64,000 nucleotides of DNA from Meloidogyne chitwoodi (GCA_015183035.1 JACZZP010000013.1:2108001-2172000), one strand, 5' to 3'; counted from the first letter of the stretch, positions 44,387 through 55,265 are shown. Numbers and translations are program-made. Notes: generated from the letters alone by a model not told the origin.

Positions 44387-46054
44387 ATGGAAAACGAAAA
44401 GGAGGAGACTTTACAGGTTATGACAGGTTATATTTTTTCTTTAAATTCCTTTTTCATTTTATTTTTTTAAAGGTTCCCACTTTTTAAAATATCAAGACAA
44501 GGTTGAAGAAGGCGACACAGTTATTATTTATGTTAATCCTGGTACAAAATACTCAATTATTGTTAAACGGGGAAAAACTATACACATGAAATATGGTGCT
44601 TTAAGACATGAATTTTTAATTGGGAAACGGTAAGAAATTTAATAGGTTACGTTTTTTATACTTTTTGGTTAAGTGGAGAGGACTTTTTTAAGGAGGTCAA
44701 GGTTCGAACCCTCTCAGGGTAAAATAATTTTTACCAGCTTTATTTCCTGCTTAATTCACTCTGATTTTCATTCTAAGCTTTATTTTTTTTAAGTTATGGA
44801 ACTCCAATATCTGCAACTGCTGGTTACGTTCATATTTTACGACCTTCCCCGCATCTTTGGACTCAAACAATGCAAAGACGTACACAAATTTTATATACTC
44901 CAGACATTGGAACAATTCTTTTACTTTTGGATATTAAACCTGGTTCTATTGTTTGTGAGACTGGGACAGGTTTTCTTTTAAAGTTAAAAATAAATAATTA
45001 AAAAAAAAATATTTTAAGGAAGTGGCTCGTTAACCCATGCCTTGGCGACAACTGTTGGTCCAAAAGGAAAAGTTTATTCTTATGATATTGAAGCTGATCG
45101 TATTGAACTCGTTCAATCTGCTATTGAGGTTTTTATTTAAAAAATGAGAGGAAATGACTTCGTTGGTTAAGTGGAGATTTTTGTTTTTTTGGGGGTCGGG
45201 GTTCGAACCCGCTTAGGGGCCGAATATTTATTATAGCTTTGTTTTTCGATTATTAATCCTATAAAAATTTTTTCCAGGCTCACGGACTTTCTTCAATCGT
45301 TTCTTTAACTTGTCAAGACATTTGCTCTCAAGGCTTTTCTCCACAAATTTCAAATCAATGCGATGCTCTTTTTCTTGATTTGCCATCGCCTTGGTTAGCC
45401 GTAAATGCTTGTTGTGAAGCTTTAAATTCAAATAAAGTTTGTCGTCTAGTTTCTTTTTCTCCATGTATTGAACAAGTACAAAAAATGGTACAAACGTTGG
45501 AAAAGTTTGGTTTTGTTACTATTGAAACTATGGAAATTGTTCCAACAAAATTAAAGGTTTTTTATTTTCTTTTTTTTTAAACACATTAATTGACCCTTCT
45601 CTTTTTAAAACATTTTTTTGTTTATTTTTATTTCACCTCTCTAAGTCAATTACTCAAATTTTTTGACCTCAGGGCGAGTTCGTTCCTTAACCTTTACAAC
45701 AAGTGGTAGAGGAACATTCATCCTTAACACTTTCTTTTTCTAATTCTCTTTCCTATTTTCTAGGTAATTAATGTTGAATCTGAAACTTTAGCTGAAACAG
45801 CATTACTTGGATCTAATTTACCTATAAACTATAAAGGATTAGAAAAAAACAAAAATCGTGGAAATAAAAGAAAACATCCAAAATGGTCAGAAGAAGAAGA
45901 AAAAAATGATGATGATGAAAATGAAGAAAAAGAGAAGAAGAAGAATAATGGAAAGACTGAAAAAGAACCAATTTTTGATACAATTCCATTTCCAAATAAT
46001 CAACCAACACATACAGGATATTTAACTTGTGCTACTTTATTACCTAAAAAATAA
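44387..46054 (+). CDS. trmt61a: TRMT61A (Trm61), catalytic subunit of tRNA m1A58 methyltransferase
   Basis: Six exons give about 348 residues: SHFLKYQDKVEEGDTVIIYV, KYGALRHEFLIGKRYG, GYVHILRPSPHLWTQTMQRR, TQILYTPDIGTILLLLDIKP, the AdoMet motif SIVCETGTGSGSLTHALA, DALFLDLPSPWLAVNACCEA and RLVSFSPCIEQVQKMVQTLE. A Lys/Glu-rich insert precedes the end (GYLTCATLLPKK). It methylates A58 in the tRNA T-loop together with TRMT6. Only 11 bp separate the VPS25 stop and this ATG. A second in-frame ATG (44420) follows CTTTACAG, a plausible spliced-leader acceptor, so the true start may be there. Two introns carry tRNA-like elements. Confidence 0.95.
44664..44720 (+). repeat. Intronic tRNA-like element
   Basis: TTTGGTTAAGTGGAGAGGAC, then GTCAAGGTTCGAACCCTCTC, in a TRMT61A intron. 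The spacing of about 25 bp between boxes is shorter than in a tRNA. Confidence 0.65.
45161..45222 (+). repeat. Intronic tRNA-like element
   Basis: CGTTGGTTAAGTGGAGATTT, then GTCGGGGTTCGAACCCGCTT, in the fourth TRMT61A intron. Same type as 44664. Confidence 0.65.
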
Positions 46055-46187
46055 TAACAACACGTACGTGTGTTATTTCTCCCCTTATTATATTACCTTC
46101 TTTTTTAAATTTGATATAAAAAAAAAATTAAATTAAAATTATACTCTGTGTTTTTTTGTTATTGAGTAGCATCCTTCTTCCTCTTAT

Positions 46188-48161
46188 TTATACTCTACCT
46201 CCAATATTATTTTTTGTTGAAGTTTGTAAAATCTGTTTTTCTTCTTCTGTTTGTAAAGAAAAACCCTGTACAATTTGTAACCCAGCTTTCCTTGCCATTC
46301 TTCCAGCAATTGAACGAGGACCAAATTCATATAATTGAAAACCTGCAAGTGTTGTATGTCCCATAGCATGTAAAGCATGATGTGTTGTTTGTGATGCTTC
46401 TGATCCATAACTTTGAAAAAAAATTTTTACAAATATTTTTAAAATTAAAAAAAACCGTAAATTAACAGTTTGAACTGTTTCATCTGAAATACATCTAATT
46501 AGAGTTTTAGAAGCTTCTTCAAGTGATATCCAAACGGTTGAGAATGCTTAAAGTATTAAATTTCAAAATGTAAAAAAAAAATAAGCAAACCTGTAATACC
46601 TCCACCAACAACAGTTGCAGTTGAACGAAAAGCTCTTCCTCCAGTTCCATCACCACTTAAACCGTCTGACACTTTTTGTCCTATAGAAACACCAACATCT
46701 CCAATTTTATCAACTAAAAATAAATTAAATAAAAAAAAAAGAGAAAAGAAGAAACATACGAACAAAACGAGTAACTCTAGCAACAACTTTACTCCCTTTA
46801 TGTAAAATTACAACACCATTTTGAATTAATGGGTGAATATTTGTTGGCTCTTCTGTTGGTTCCTAAAAATAATAAAATTTAATTTAAATTAAAAAAAAAT
46901 ATTTAAAAAAAACCAAATTAGCTCGATATTCTTCTCCTTTTAAAGAAACATATTTTCCAGTCCTTGTAGCAGCTGAAGTAGCACCAACAGCTAATTTATC
47001 ACCTACATCAATTAAAAATTTTGCGATTCTTTCACTTGTCCTTTGTTTTTGTTCTTTTGTCATTTTTGAAATTTCTTGACTTTCTTTTATTATTGAAAAT
47101 TGATTTAAAGCATAAACAAATTCTTTTTCAAGTTGTGAAGAAATATTAGGAGGTAAAATAATTCCAACAAACATTTGTGGATGTTCTTTTGTTGGATTTG
47201 GAAGAATATAAATACCTTTATTTATAAAAAAAATAAATAAATAAAAAAAATAAATAAAACCAAATTCATTTTTCATAATAGTAGTAAGTTGAGGACCTCG
47301 TAATGGATACACCCATGATCCAACTTGTATAAATGCTGGAGGTAGAGAAATATTATTTTTTTTACAATTTTCATCTTTTCTGAGTTCAACAAAAATAGCA
47401 AGAGAAGATGGAGGGGTTGGAGCGTTTGTTTTATCACCCTTAAAAAATTTTAAAAATTAATTTTTTAAATAAGAACAACAATTAAATGAAGAGAAAATAA
47501 GAAAAATAGCGAGAAAACATCAACCGGGCTCGAACCTTACCACAACATTCCCGTTTGGAATGTAATAGGTGGAGATACAACCAACTACACCACGCACGCT
47601 CCTAAAAACTCATCAAAATAAAAGAAATATATAATCATGACAAAAACATAAGGGAACTAAATGTAGGAAAAACTCTAAAGGAGAAAGGTCCACTCTATCG
47701 ATAAAGAAAATAATTAAACAAAACCTCAATAATAACTAATTGTACACCGTCAGGTAACCAATAAAAAAGTTGAGCATTAGGTTCAAATGTTGTATTTAAA
47801 TTTCCTCTCATCTCTGAAATTTTTTCCAAAGTTATTATTGAATTGCCATCTTTTGTATTTTTTATAGCTTCAATTCGTTGTTCAACTAATTCTTTGACTC
47901 TAGAAAGTCCTTTACTCGTTTTAGATAAATTGTCGTCCTTCTTTATTATATTAGACCCATTTTCTATTTTAAATGCTTGTTTGGCTAATTCTAAACCTTT
48001 TTCGTACATTTTTAGAGCATTTTGCTTAAAACAACAAAAAATATTTTCTTTTTTAAATAGAAAAAAACCTGATCATTAACTTCATCATAACAAAGTCCTT
48101 GATCAATATGAGCATATGCTTCAGAAAATAAACAATCTATTGTATCAGAATTTGACGTCAT
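46188..48161 (-). CDS. spart: Spartin-like protein (MIT and senescence domains)
   Basis: About seven exons give 450-500 residues. The N-terminal MIT domain reads MTSNSDTIDCLFSEAYAHID, QNALKMYEKGLELAKQAF, VKELVEQRIEAIKNT. The middle block contains FYWLPDGVQLVIIE and GSWVYPLRGPQLTTIMKNE. The C-terminal senescence domain contains VGDKLAVGATSAATRTGKYV, GVVILHKGSKVVARVTRFV, GDVGVSIGQKVSDGLSGDGT, RAFRSTATVVGGGITG and TTHHALHAMGHTTLAGFQ. Spartin acts in lipid-droplet turnover and endosomal trafficking. TTCTCTTTTTTTAG lies 13 bp upstream of the ATG, a strong spliced-leader-type acceptor. Its start is 77 bp downstream of the small membrane gene's stop. Confidence 0.93.
47521..47602 (-). repeat. Intronic tRNA-like element
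   Basis: Minus strand: GGAGCGTGCGTGGTGTAGTT, then GGTAAGGTTCGAGCCCGGTT, in a spartin intron, sense to the host. It has good A- and B-boxes and is near tRNA length, but the ends do not pair into an acceptor stem. Confidence 0.6.
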
Positions 48162-48238
48162 TTTAAAAATACTAAAAAAAGAGAATAAAGATGAAAATTT
48201 TATAAAAAAAAACCATTAAAAATGATGACTCATTTTCC

Positions 48239-48424
48239 TTAATTATTTATTTCTATTAAAAATTGCCAATTAGTGCCAAAATGTTCATAGGTAAAAAAAG
48301 ACAAAACGCCCAAACACAAAAATGCATGCCATACCTTTAATTTAACACAGTAACGTATTAAAAATAAAATGTACCTGAAAAAGAAATTAAAAATAGCCTG
48401 AGGCCAATATTTTTTATCTATCAT
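48239..48424 (-). CDS. Small predicted membrane protein between HP1 and spartin
   Basis: A 61-residue frame: MIDKKYWPQAIFNFFF, then hydrophobic segments RYILFLIRYCVKLKVWHAFL and CLGVLSFFTYEHFGTNW. No family recognised. It lies 106 bp after the HP1 stop and 77 bp before the spartin start on the same strand, where a third operon gene would be expected. Internal TTTTTCAG and AAAG|GTATGG are possible splice sites, so the model may be incomplete. Confidence 0.5.
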   Translation of the reverse strand: MIDKKYWPQAIFNFFFRYILFLIRYCVKLKVWHAFLCLGVLSFFTYEHFGTNWQFLIEINN

Positions 48425-48529
48425 AAAATAGTAAAATGTTCAAAAACATTTTTTAAAATTATTAAATTAAAAAAAATCTTTATATTCAAAACAAGAAATA
48501 ATAATAAATATATTTGTTATTAAATCAGT

Positions 48530-50299
48530 TTATCTATCTTCAGTATAACGAGTTTCATAAAATTCAATTATTAATAAAGGGTATTTCTTTTTCATGAACC
48601 TCGATGGCAAGAATTCGGCCTTTTCAGAACCAGTATATTTGACGTAGTAAAATATCTTAAAAAATAAAATAAATTTCCTACTCATTTGGAACTTGTCTAG
48701 TTTAAGTGAACACCCCATTTATTCGCAATAAAATATTTTATTGTTCAAGTCAATTTTAGGTACACCGATGTACCGTAATCCCATTGTACCGCAGAGCGAT
48801 AACTCCGCTCATAATTGCTGTATAATAGATATCTTAGTGTCATTTAAATCAGCTCGTCGAACTTAGTCGAACCATTCTTGAGTCGACAATTTTTGATAAA
48901 TATAAGTTATAGCTCTGCGATCTAGTGGGCTTGCGGTACACCAGCCTGCTCCCGTCAATTTTGGTTGTAAAATATTTTCTTGCAAATAAATGGGGTGTTC
49001 ACTTAAACTAGACAAAATCCAATCATTTACAACAATAATTTAATATATTAACCTCATTGTTCATCCTAGCAGCGCCAACAATTGACTGAATACGTTCCAT
49101 TGGAGTAGCGTTTTCAATTTTTTTCAAGAAATTTTTAAATTTCTCGATTAATTCAGGGCAATCTAGATTATCTTCAGGCTCCCTAAATTTTTTTTTATAA
49201 TTTTAATAATAAAATCCATTACATAGATAACAATAAACGCGGTGTTGGGATAGAAAAAACATGGGCTAGGATAACTCATATGATGCAAAAGTTCCAGTTC
49301 CGGAACTATGCAGTTCCAGTTCCGGTACTGGAACTATGGAACTACAAATTTCTGGAACTGATTTGGAACTGGAACTGGTTGATTATTGGAACTGGAACTT
49401 GTTCCAGAACTAGTTCCGGAACTACTGGTCCGAAACTAGTTCCTCACTCCAAAATAGTTCCAGAAATGGAACTGGAACTATGAAAATTAAAAATGCAGTT
49501 CCGGAACTGGAACTAGTTCCGTGGAAATTTTGGAACTTTTGCATCACTGCTCATAATATGTTCCAATCCTTGCCTGTACAGTGACTTTTATACAGTAAAA
49601 CAGCTACCACATCCCAGAAAATAGCAAAACATTAGGTGGGATTAATCCTGAGAGCTCTCGGAAACAGGGCTGTAATCCATTCAACCATCCCACTGCGTAT
49701 CGAAGGCTTTGCTTTTTCATTTATTAGCTAGCTGTAGCAAACTTAGCCGGCCTTACAATACTAAACATTCCTTAACTGGAACTACGGAACTAACAAATTT
49801 CTGGAATTGATTTGGAACTGGTTGATTATTGAAACTGGTTCCGGAACAAGAACTGGTCCGAACTAGTTCTTAACTCCACAATAGTACCGAAACAAGAAAT
49901 ATTAAAATTAAAAATGCAGTTCTGGAACTGGAACAATGAAAATTAAAAATGCAGTTCCGGAATTGAAACTAATTCCGTAGAAATTTTGGAACTTTCACAT
50001 CACCGATTGTGACACTTCTCACAATTAAATAAGCACACGTGACAAAATGTCAAAAGAAAAAATGGTCAAACAACTTTGTATTTTATTTTGTTAACTAAAC
50101 AATTCATAAAGCATTTATTTGTATTAAAAATGTACCATGATTTCTCGCTGTCTGGATGTTGTTTCCACTTAAGCAGATATTCAACCTTTCCATTGGCTAG
50201 GATACGCCTGTTGACGATCGAATCAACTTCATATTGTTTAGGATTTGGATCAAAAATTAAATTCAATGAAGTTGATTTGTTTTCACGTCTCGGTGCCAT
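48530..50299 (-). CDS. HP1-like protein (chromodomain plus chromoshadow domain)
   Basis: Three exons (about 50133-50299, about 49050-49180, about 48530-48660) give about 143 residues. Chromodomain: KQYEVDSIVNRRILANGKVE, YLLKWKQHPDSEKS, WEPEDNLDCPELIEKF. Chromoshadow domain: PMERIQSIVGAARMNNE, IFYYVKYTGSEKAEFLPS, YPLLIIEFYETRYTEDR. Both junctions agree in phase. HP1 proteins read H3K9 methylation and dimerise through the shadow domain. The hinge is very short. The third aromatic of the usual cage (Tyr in WKGY) is His (WKQH). The introns hold three repeat elements. TTTTTTAG lies about 25 bp upstream of the ATG. Probable first gene of a three-gene cluster. Confidence 0.92.
48693..49015. mobile_element. 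323-bp MITE with about 50-bp TIRs (TTGTCTAGTTTAAGTGAACA)
   Basis: TTGTCTAGTTTAAGTGAACA, CCCCATTTATT and AAAATATTTTA occur at both ends as inverted repeats with two or three mismatches. No clear target duplication, although TA occurs symmetrically within the ends. It lies in the second HP1 intron. The interior has GGTACACC / GGTGTACC and CGCAGAGC / GCTCTGCG pairs, so it is nested foldback sequence. Confidence 0.85.
49281..49546. repeat. GGAACT/AGTTCC-rich element with TGATGCAAAAGTTCCA ends
   Basis: TGATGCAAAAGTTCCA at the left is mirrored by TGGAACTTTTGCATCA at the right. The interior is a run of GGAACTGGAACT and AGTTCCGGAACT words. The open frame across it is repeat-derived. It lies in the first HP1 intron. 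Confidence 0.8.
49636..49694 (-). repeat. tRNA-like stem with GTGGGAT/ATCCCAC ends
   Basis: Minus strand: GTGGGATGGTTGAATGGATT (A-box-like), ending GGATTAATCCCAC, which pairs with its start over 7 bp. There is no B-box; the position of the T-arm is taken by GAGAGCTCTC. Possibly a degenerate tRNA-derived piece between the two GGAACT elements. Confidence 0.3.
49770..50009. repeat. Second, diverged GGAACT-rich element
   Basis: It shares AATTTCTGGAA(T/C)TGATTT, GGAACTGGTTGATTATT, AAAATTAAAAATGCAGTTC and GTAGAAATTTTGGAACTTT with 49281-49546 in the same order. The left terminal repeat is worn or missing. Confidence 0.75.
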
Positions 50300-52487
50300 G
50301 TTTTCCTGATCAGAAATATCCTAAAAAATAATTTAATATTAAAACCTAATGAAAATTTATCATTTTAAACCTTAATTTGCCCTCGAGATTTTAAAAATAA
50401 GACAATAAATCACGCAAAGATGGCGTAGAAAAATATTTTGTTGCGTATTCGACTATTTTTGAGTTGCAGAAAAAATTTATTGTCAAAAAAAATAAATAAA
50501 ATTTGATATCAGTAGCTGTTAGGTCAATCTAAATAAAGAGTAGATTTAAAATCTTAAAGGTCACTCTTTCAACTAAATAAAAAGAATGAAGACTAAACTT
50601 CAACAATGAAACAAGATATTAAATATCGAATGAAAATAGGCAGGGCCTGGAGAAATTACAAATGTAGCGATAGATCGACAATTAATTAACGATATGAACA
50701 GACGAAAACAGGTTCACCAGAGAATAACAATAATATTGATAGTTTTAATAGCTTTTTAAGTTTATTCTCAACATTAAGATAAAAAATGAATGCAATGAAT
50801 GTAAATGGATGTAAATGAAGAAATCTCCTCCTCTCTTGCCGGCTGCTTTGAAAGTTGACTGAAAATCAATAATTGAACACATAATATTTTACCATTTCCT
50901 TTCTCATAATATCGTAGAATATTTTCTTTTCTCATCTCACGTTGAGAGCGATGTAAAAGCGACGCTGGCAGACGTGTCTCTATTGCTAAACACACACTAT
51001 TTTTATTTCTCAACAAGTTAGAGTGACATCGAAAATAGTATAAAGAACGCAAGAGAATGTCTGCCATTAGAGTAAAGCACAAACTTTAAGATGCGTCAAA
51101 AATTTTTCTCATCCTAAAATGTATTAATTGTCTAACCTAAGTTCCAATCAATAATTTCCGCAGAAACATCAACTTTACGAGCGTCTTACTTACAAAAGAA
51201 ACAAACAGATGTGGATAAACATGAATGATAAGATCTAAATTTTTTATTGAAAGATAATCTGTATATTGTTATTATATAAAAAATTCGTTTTCAAAAATTT
51301 TTCATTTCTTACTCCCTAGAGAATGTATGGCACAGATGATAACCTCAGACTCTAGAAAAGGAGGAGGGACGTTGAAGTCTCACAATTCCAAATCAATTCC
51401 TTAGTTATAATGGGCATCGAAGAAATGCAGCCCACTCTAAGTCACCTATATCCCAAACAAATAAACACAAGAAAAATAACTTTATTTATAAATAATAAAA
51501 TCTCGGAGGAATAAATGTCGAGAAAGTTGTGCTGATGGTCGACAATGTTACAAAAATAAGCATGCGGAAAGAAAATAAATAATGAACAAACAAATAATCC
51601 AAAAAGGAGGTAAAGCAAGTGAATATAGGAATAAATACGATGATTAAATAGTGAAAAAGTTGGGCGGTACAATAATGTTTAAGCCAATAATGAAATAATA
51701 TTGGGCAACAAACTGGACCTTTCGGTCCACTCTCTTTGACCCCACGAAACTCAAAAGTCCAAAACTTATGTCAAACTGAGTAGAAAGGCTAGAAGAATAA
51801 ATCATTCATAAAATTATAATTCCAACACATTCTGGAAGAATTATTAACTATTAAAAGATTATATACATAAAGCCTAAAATCGGCTTGGCTGTTCTTTAGT
51901 ATATGGGATCCGAGCTAGAAACATGTAATACATATCATTCGATTCCTCTCATCAAGTTGAGTAAGAATCTGTAAAAATTTCATACCGGAGACGAATATTT
52001 GCCGAGATATAATTCCCTGAAAATCGAAAAACCATAGGATGGGTGAATGAATAAACTGTTTCTTTTTAAAAAAATTTCTATCGGCAATATTGGACGTGTA
52101 ATATATTATTCGAAAGAGCTCGAAGAGCTGAATCGAACTTGCTATGAAGGAATAAAATCTGTCGTGAAAGAGCGGAGATATAATTCCATGAAAATCGAAA
52201 AACCATAAAGGGGAGAGCAGTAGAAGCTCAATAAAATTTCTTTCTTTTTTTATTCAAAGAAAAATATTAACGTCTTTGTATTATTTTTAACACATTTTTG
52301 GTGATCAGTGTCATCTCAAAAACACTCCACCCAGACATAAGAAATTTTTTTTTCTATAAAATTAAATATTCAAATTTATTATAAAAACAGATTTTTTAGT
52401 AAGAAAAAAAAGAAGCATGCTCATAAAGCATTTCTTTTAAAATAAAATACCCATCACCAACCTTACACACACACACCCAATTTCCCC
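50300..52487. other. Intergenic region with repeat units, no recognised gene
   Basis: The minus frames at 50774-51082 and 51442-51672 show no family and no joining exons. The right part (51895-52210) holds two diverged units of the CGAGATATAATTCC / AAATCGAAAAACCAT repeat. The hairpin GGACCTTTCGGTCC lies near 51715. Confidence 0.5.
51895..52210. repeat. Two diverged copies of a 180-bp dispersed repeat
   Basis: Both copies share GAGATATAATTCC(C/A)TGAAAA, TCGAAAAACCATA and ATGTAATA.AT.ATTCGA words. The second has AAAGAGCTCGAAGAGCTGAA, close to AAGCTCTTTCGAATG at 18045. This links it to the units around the palindrome. Confidence 0.55.
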
Positions 52488-54511
52488 TTATATTTTTAAC
52501 ATCATAACCTTTTCCAATTTTTTCTCAAAAAATCTTACAATATTTCTTCGATTTTCCATTTGATTTTCTTCATCGTTTTGTTGAGGAAATTGAATAAAAC
52601 AAATACCAAATTCTGAGCAAATTTGTTTAAGAAGCCATGGCGAAAATAAATTGGAACAAATATTTTCCTTCAAATTCGATGGTCCACCATTTTCCCAAAG
52701 TATTCCACTTTCTTTAAAAAAAAATTTAGTTAATTTATCCCAATAAAATAAAAAAAAACCTTCATCTTCATTAAAAAGCAACAAATGACTCGGCCATTTA
52801 TCAAAAATTTCTCCTTCAATTTGTTCATCTTTTTCATTCCCAGGTCTTGTTTTGGCCCAAATAAAATTATTTTTATTCAATTCAAAAGTTGTACAATTTT
52901 GTGAAGATAATAAAGTATTTATAGCTTCTTGTTTTTGTTGTTCATTTAAATAAATATTGGAAAATAATAAAACTCGGCTAATATTAAAAGTCTGAAATTT
53001 GAAAAAAAGGTCATTAAAATATTATTCTCTGGGGGTATTTTATTTTAATGGCAATTCCCAATTTTGTTATTCTTTTACTTTCTCACTTCTCCACCTAATT
53101 TCCCTTGTTTTGCCTTTGACTTTATTTTTTACAAAATTCCGTCTTTGTGCCTCTGGCGATTAAGTCAATCAAAAGAGAAAAAAGATAAAAGGCAGAACAA
53201 GGGAAAATTGGGAAAGAGTCAAAAATGGTAATGGAAAAGGGTAATCTTACCCTCATTTTAACATTCCCCAACTCTTAAAAATAAAATAAAACCTCAATAT
53301 CACCGATCATTTTCCCAAGTTCGAAAAAATTAATTTTTGCCTTTTCTTCCATTCTAAGACTCGCCAAATCTTCAAACGCTTTAAATGCTTTGCCATTTTC
53401 AATTAATTCACTCGTCTGATTAATTAATCCAATTTGAATATTCATCTTATAGCTAACAGCAAAAGAATGGCAAAGAGCGTGAAGTGAAGAGAAAAGAGCC
53501 GATTCTTTACTTTTACATTTAATAATTGGATGAGTTTGTTGATCATCATTATCTTTAAAAAAAAAGATTTTAACTAAACTTTAAAGATTAAATTTATATT
53601 AAAAAGAATAATTTAAAAATAATAATTTACCACCAACAGGATTCGAACCTGACACGTTTGTGAGCTTTTTATTGTGGTTTAGTTGGAAGAATCTCTACCT
53701 AATAAGTGATATTTCACCCTACGTCTCAGGTTCGAATCCATTTGGTGGTAATTTATTTTTTAAACATTTTTAAACAGGTGGGAAACATGTGAAAATGCTT
53801 TTCCAACTTTTGGACCAAAAAACAAATTAATTTTAAAACTAAAACAAAACAGAAATTTTAAAAAATTCAAACCAAATTGTGGAAGAAAAAAATCCTCAGT
53901 CACAGCATTAGAAGAATGAAAGAGTACAACGATTGATTGAGTAGTTATACCATTACATTGTCTGAGACATTCAAGCAACGAACACATTGAAGTTAAGAAA
54001 GAACGCGTCTCAGAAACAATTGAAAATGTTTCGTCTTCCTCGTTATAGTCATCCTTATTTTGTCCATTTAGCAAAACAAAAATAGAAAGAATCTAAAAAA
54101 TAACAATAAATTTAAACGTTGATTTAAAAGTTTAAGACCAAATACCAAAAAATGTAATTTATTAACACAAAATTTTAAGGATTTTTTCATAAAAATTGAA
54201 TGAATTAAAAGAAACATTCCAAAAGTTTTCCACTATTTTAACCCCAAAAACAAATAAACCTTATTCTTTTCAACAACTTCTTTAACAAGTTTTTGTGCAC
54301 TTGCATTGCCAAATAAGACACAAAGACGTCCATTATCAACAAACGGTTTCAAACATTTTGACATTTTTGTTCCATTTAAAGGTGAAACCAAAGCAAAAAG
54401 TTGAGCCACATTATTTCCATCAGATTTTGAATTTAACAACAAATGTAGAGCAAATTGTGTAGCCAATGGAGAATTAAAATTTTGAGTAATTAAAAGTGAA
54501 GGAGAAGGCAT
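52488..54511 (-). CDS. Unidentified protein of about 397 residues
   Basis: Five exons join in phase (54260-54511, about 53865-54091, about 53294-53552, about 52762-52993, 52488-52710). Blocks: LLITQNFNSPLATQFALHLL, LVSPLNGTKMSKCLKPFVDN, GRLCVLFGNASAQKLV, SLLECLRQCNGITTQSIVVL, ALFSSLHALCHSFAVSYKM, NIQIGLINQTSELIEN, FNISRVLLFSNIYLNEQ, FSPWLLKQICSEFGICFIQF. No known family recognised. It looks globular, with alternating beta and helix segments and no signal peptide. A broken copy lies at 59215-60165 on the opposite strand, supporting it as a real gene. It may be the last gene of the TAF11 cluster. Confidence 0.75.
53629..53750. repeat. Head-to-head pair of tRNA-like arms in an intron
   Basis: A minus T-arm (ACCACCAACAGGATTCGAACC) and a plus tRNA-like unit (GTGGTTTAGTTGGAAGAATC to TCAGGTTCGAATCCATTTGG, then TGG) face each other. 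Their outer parts form an inverted repeat. Confidence 0.65.
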
Positions 54512-54932
54512 TTTATTCTAAATACTTTTTTTAAATCTGAAAAAAAATAAAATTTTTTTTTAAAGATTTTAATCAAATAAAATAGTTGCGAAGTTAAAAT
54601 TGGGTCAAGAACAACAACTTAATAACGAAAAAATAAATAAAAGGGGATTAAAATTATTATATATAAAATTATTTAAAGAAAGAAAATTCCTTAAATGTAA
54701 CAAATTAAAGAAAAAAAAAGAAAGGAAGATAAGGGTACGTAAAGAGAAGAGAAATGTGAAAATTTAAAGTGTTAAATAGAAGAAAAAATTGATGACAAAG
54801 CGAGATACAAATTAAAATAGTAATAAAGCATTACTAATCATAAAATTTAGATTTTAAAATCTCCGTGAAAAGAACTAAACTTTAAAAAACAAAATTGCAA
54901 ACTAGAATTAAAAAAAAATAAAAAACCAAAAA

Positions 54933-55145
54933 TCAATTATAATTTTCCAAAGGATCAGTAAAGAATTGCCAGAAAATCAAAAAATAAAGATAAATCACTA
55001 AGAATCTTCTCCTTATTCTGAAATTTTGCCCAAACATTCTGTATAAAATTGAATTATTTAAAATTAAAAAAACAAATAAATTAAATAAAAAAGAAGCAAA
55101 AAGAACTTCAAATAACGTTAAATAAATAAATAAAATCAAAATCAT
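54933..55145 (-). CDS. Doubtful small membrane ORF downstream of UQCR11-like gene
   Basis: A 70-residue frame starts MILILFIYLTLFEVLFASFL and ends QFFTDPLENYN. It starts 120 bp after the UQCR11-like stop on the same strand, typical operon spacing. It also contains a good intron signature (GTTCTTTTT to TTTATACAG, about 80 bp); removing it gives a different short protein. No family recognised. Confidence 0.28.
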   Translation of the reverse strand: MILILFIYLTLFEVLFASFLFNLFVFLILNNSILYRMFGQNFRIRRRFLVIYLYFLIFWQFFTDPLENYN

Positions 55146-55265
55146 TTATTTAATCATAACATCCTATTTTTAATGACAAATAAAATTTTACAAAAAAAAA
55201 TTAACTTTTTTTAACAGTCTAAAGAAAAGCCATTTTGAAGATAATACTTTTTATTCATTCTTCAA

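Noticed and set aside
49280..49483. 67-codon plus frame rich in Trp, Asn and Val
   Set aside because: It is the GGAACT repeat read in one frame.
50774..51082. 102-codon minus frame (MCFTLMADILLRSLYYFRCH...)
   Set aside because: No recognised family, no supported splice partner, and it lies in a repeat-containing intergenic region.
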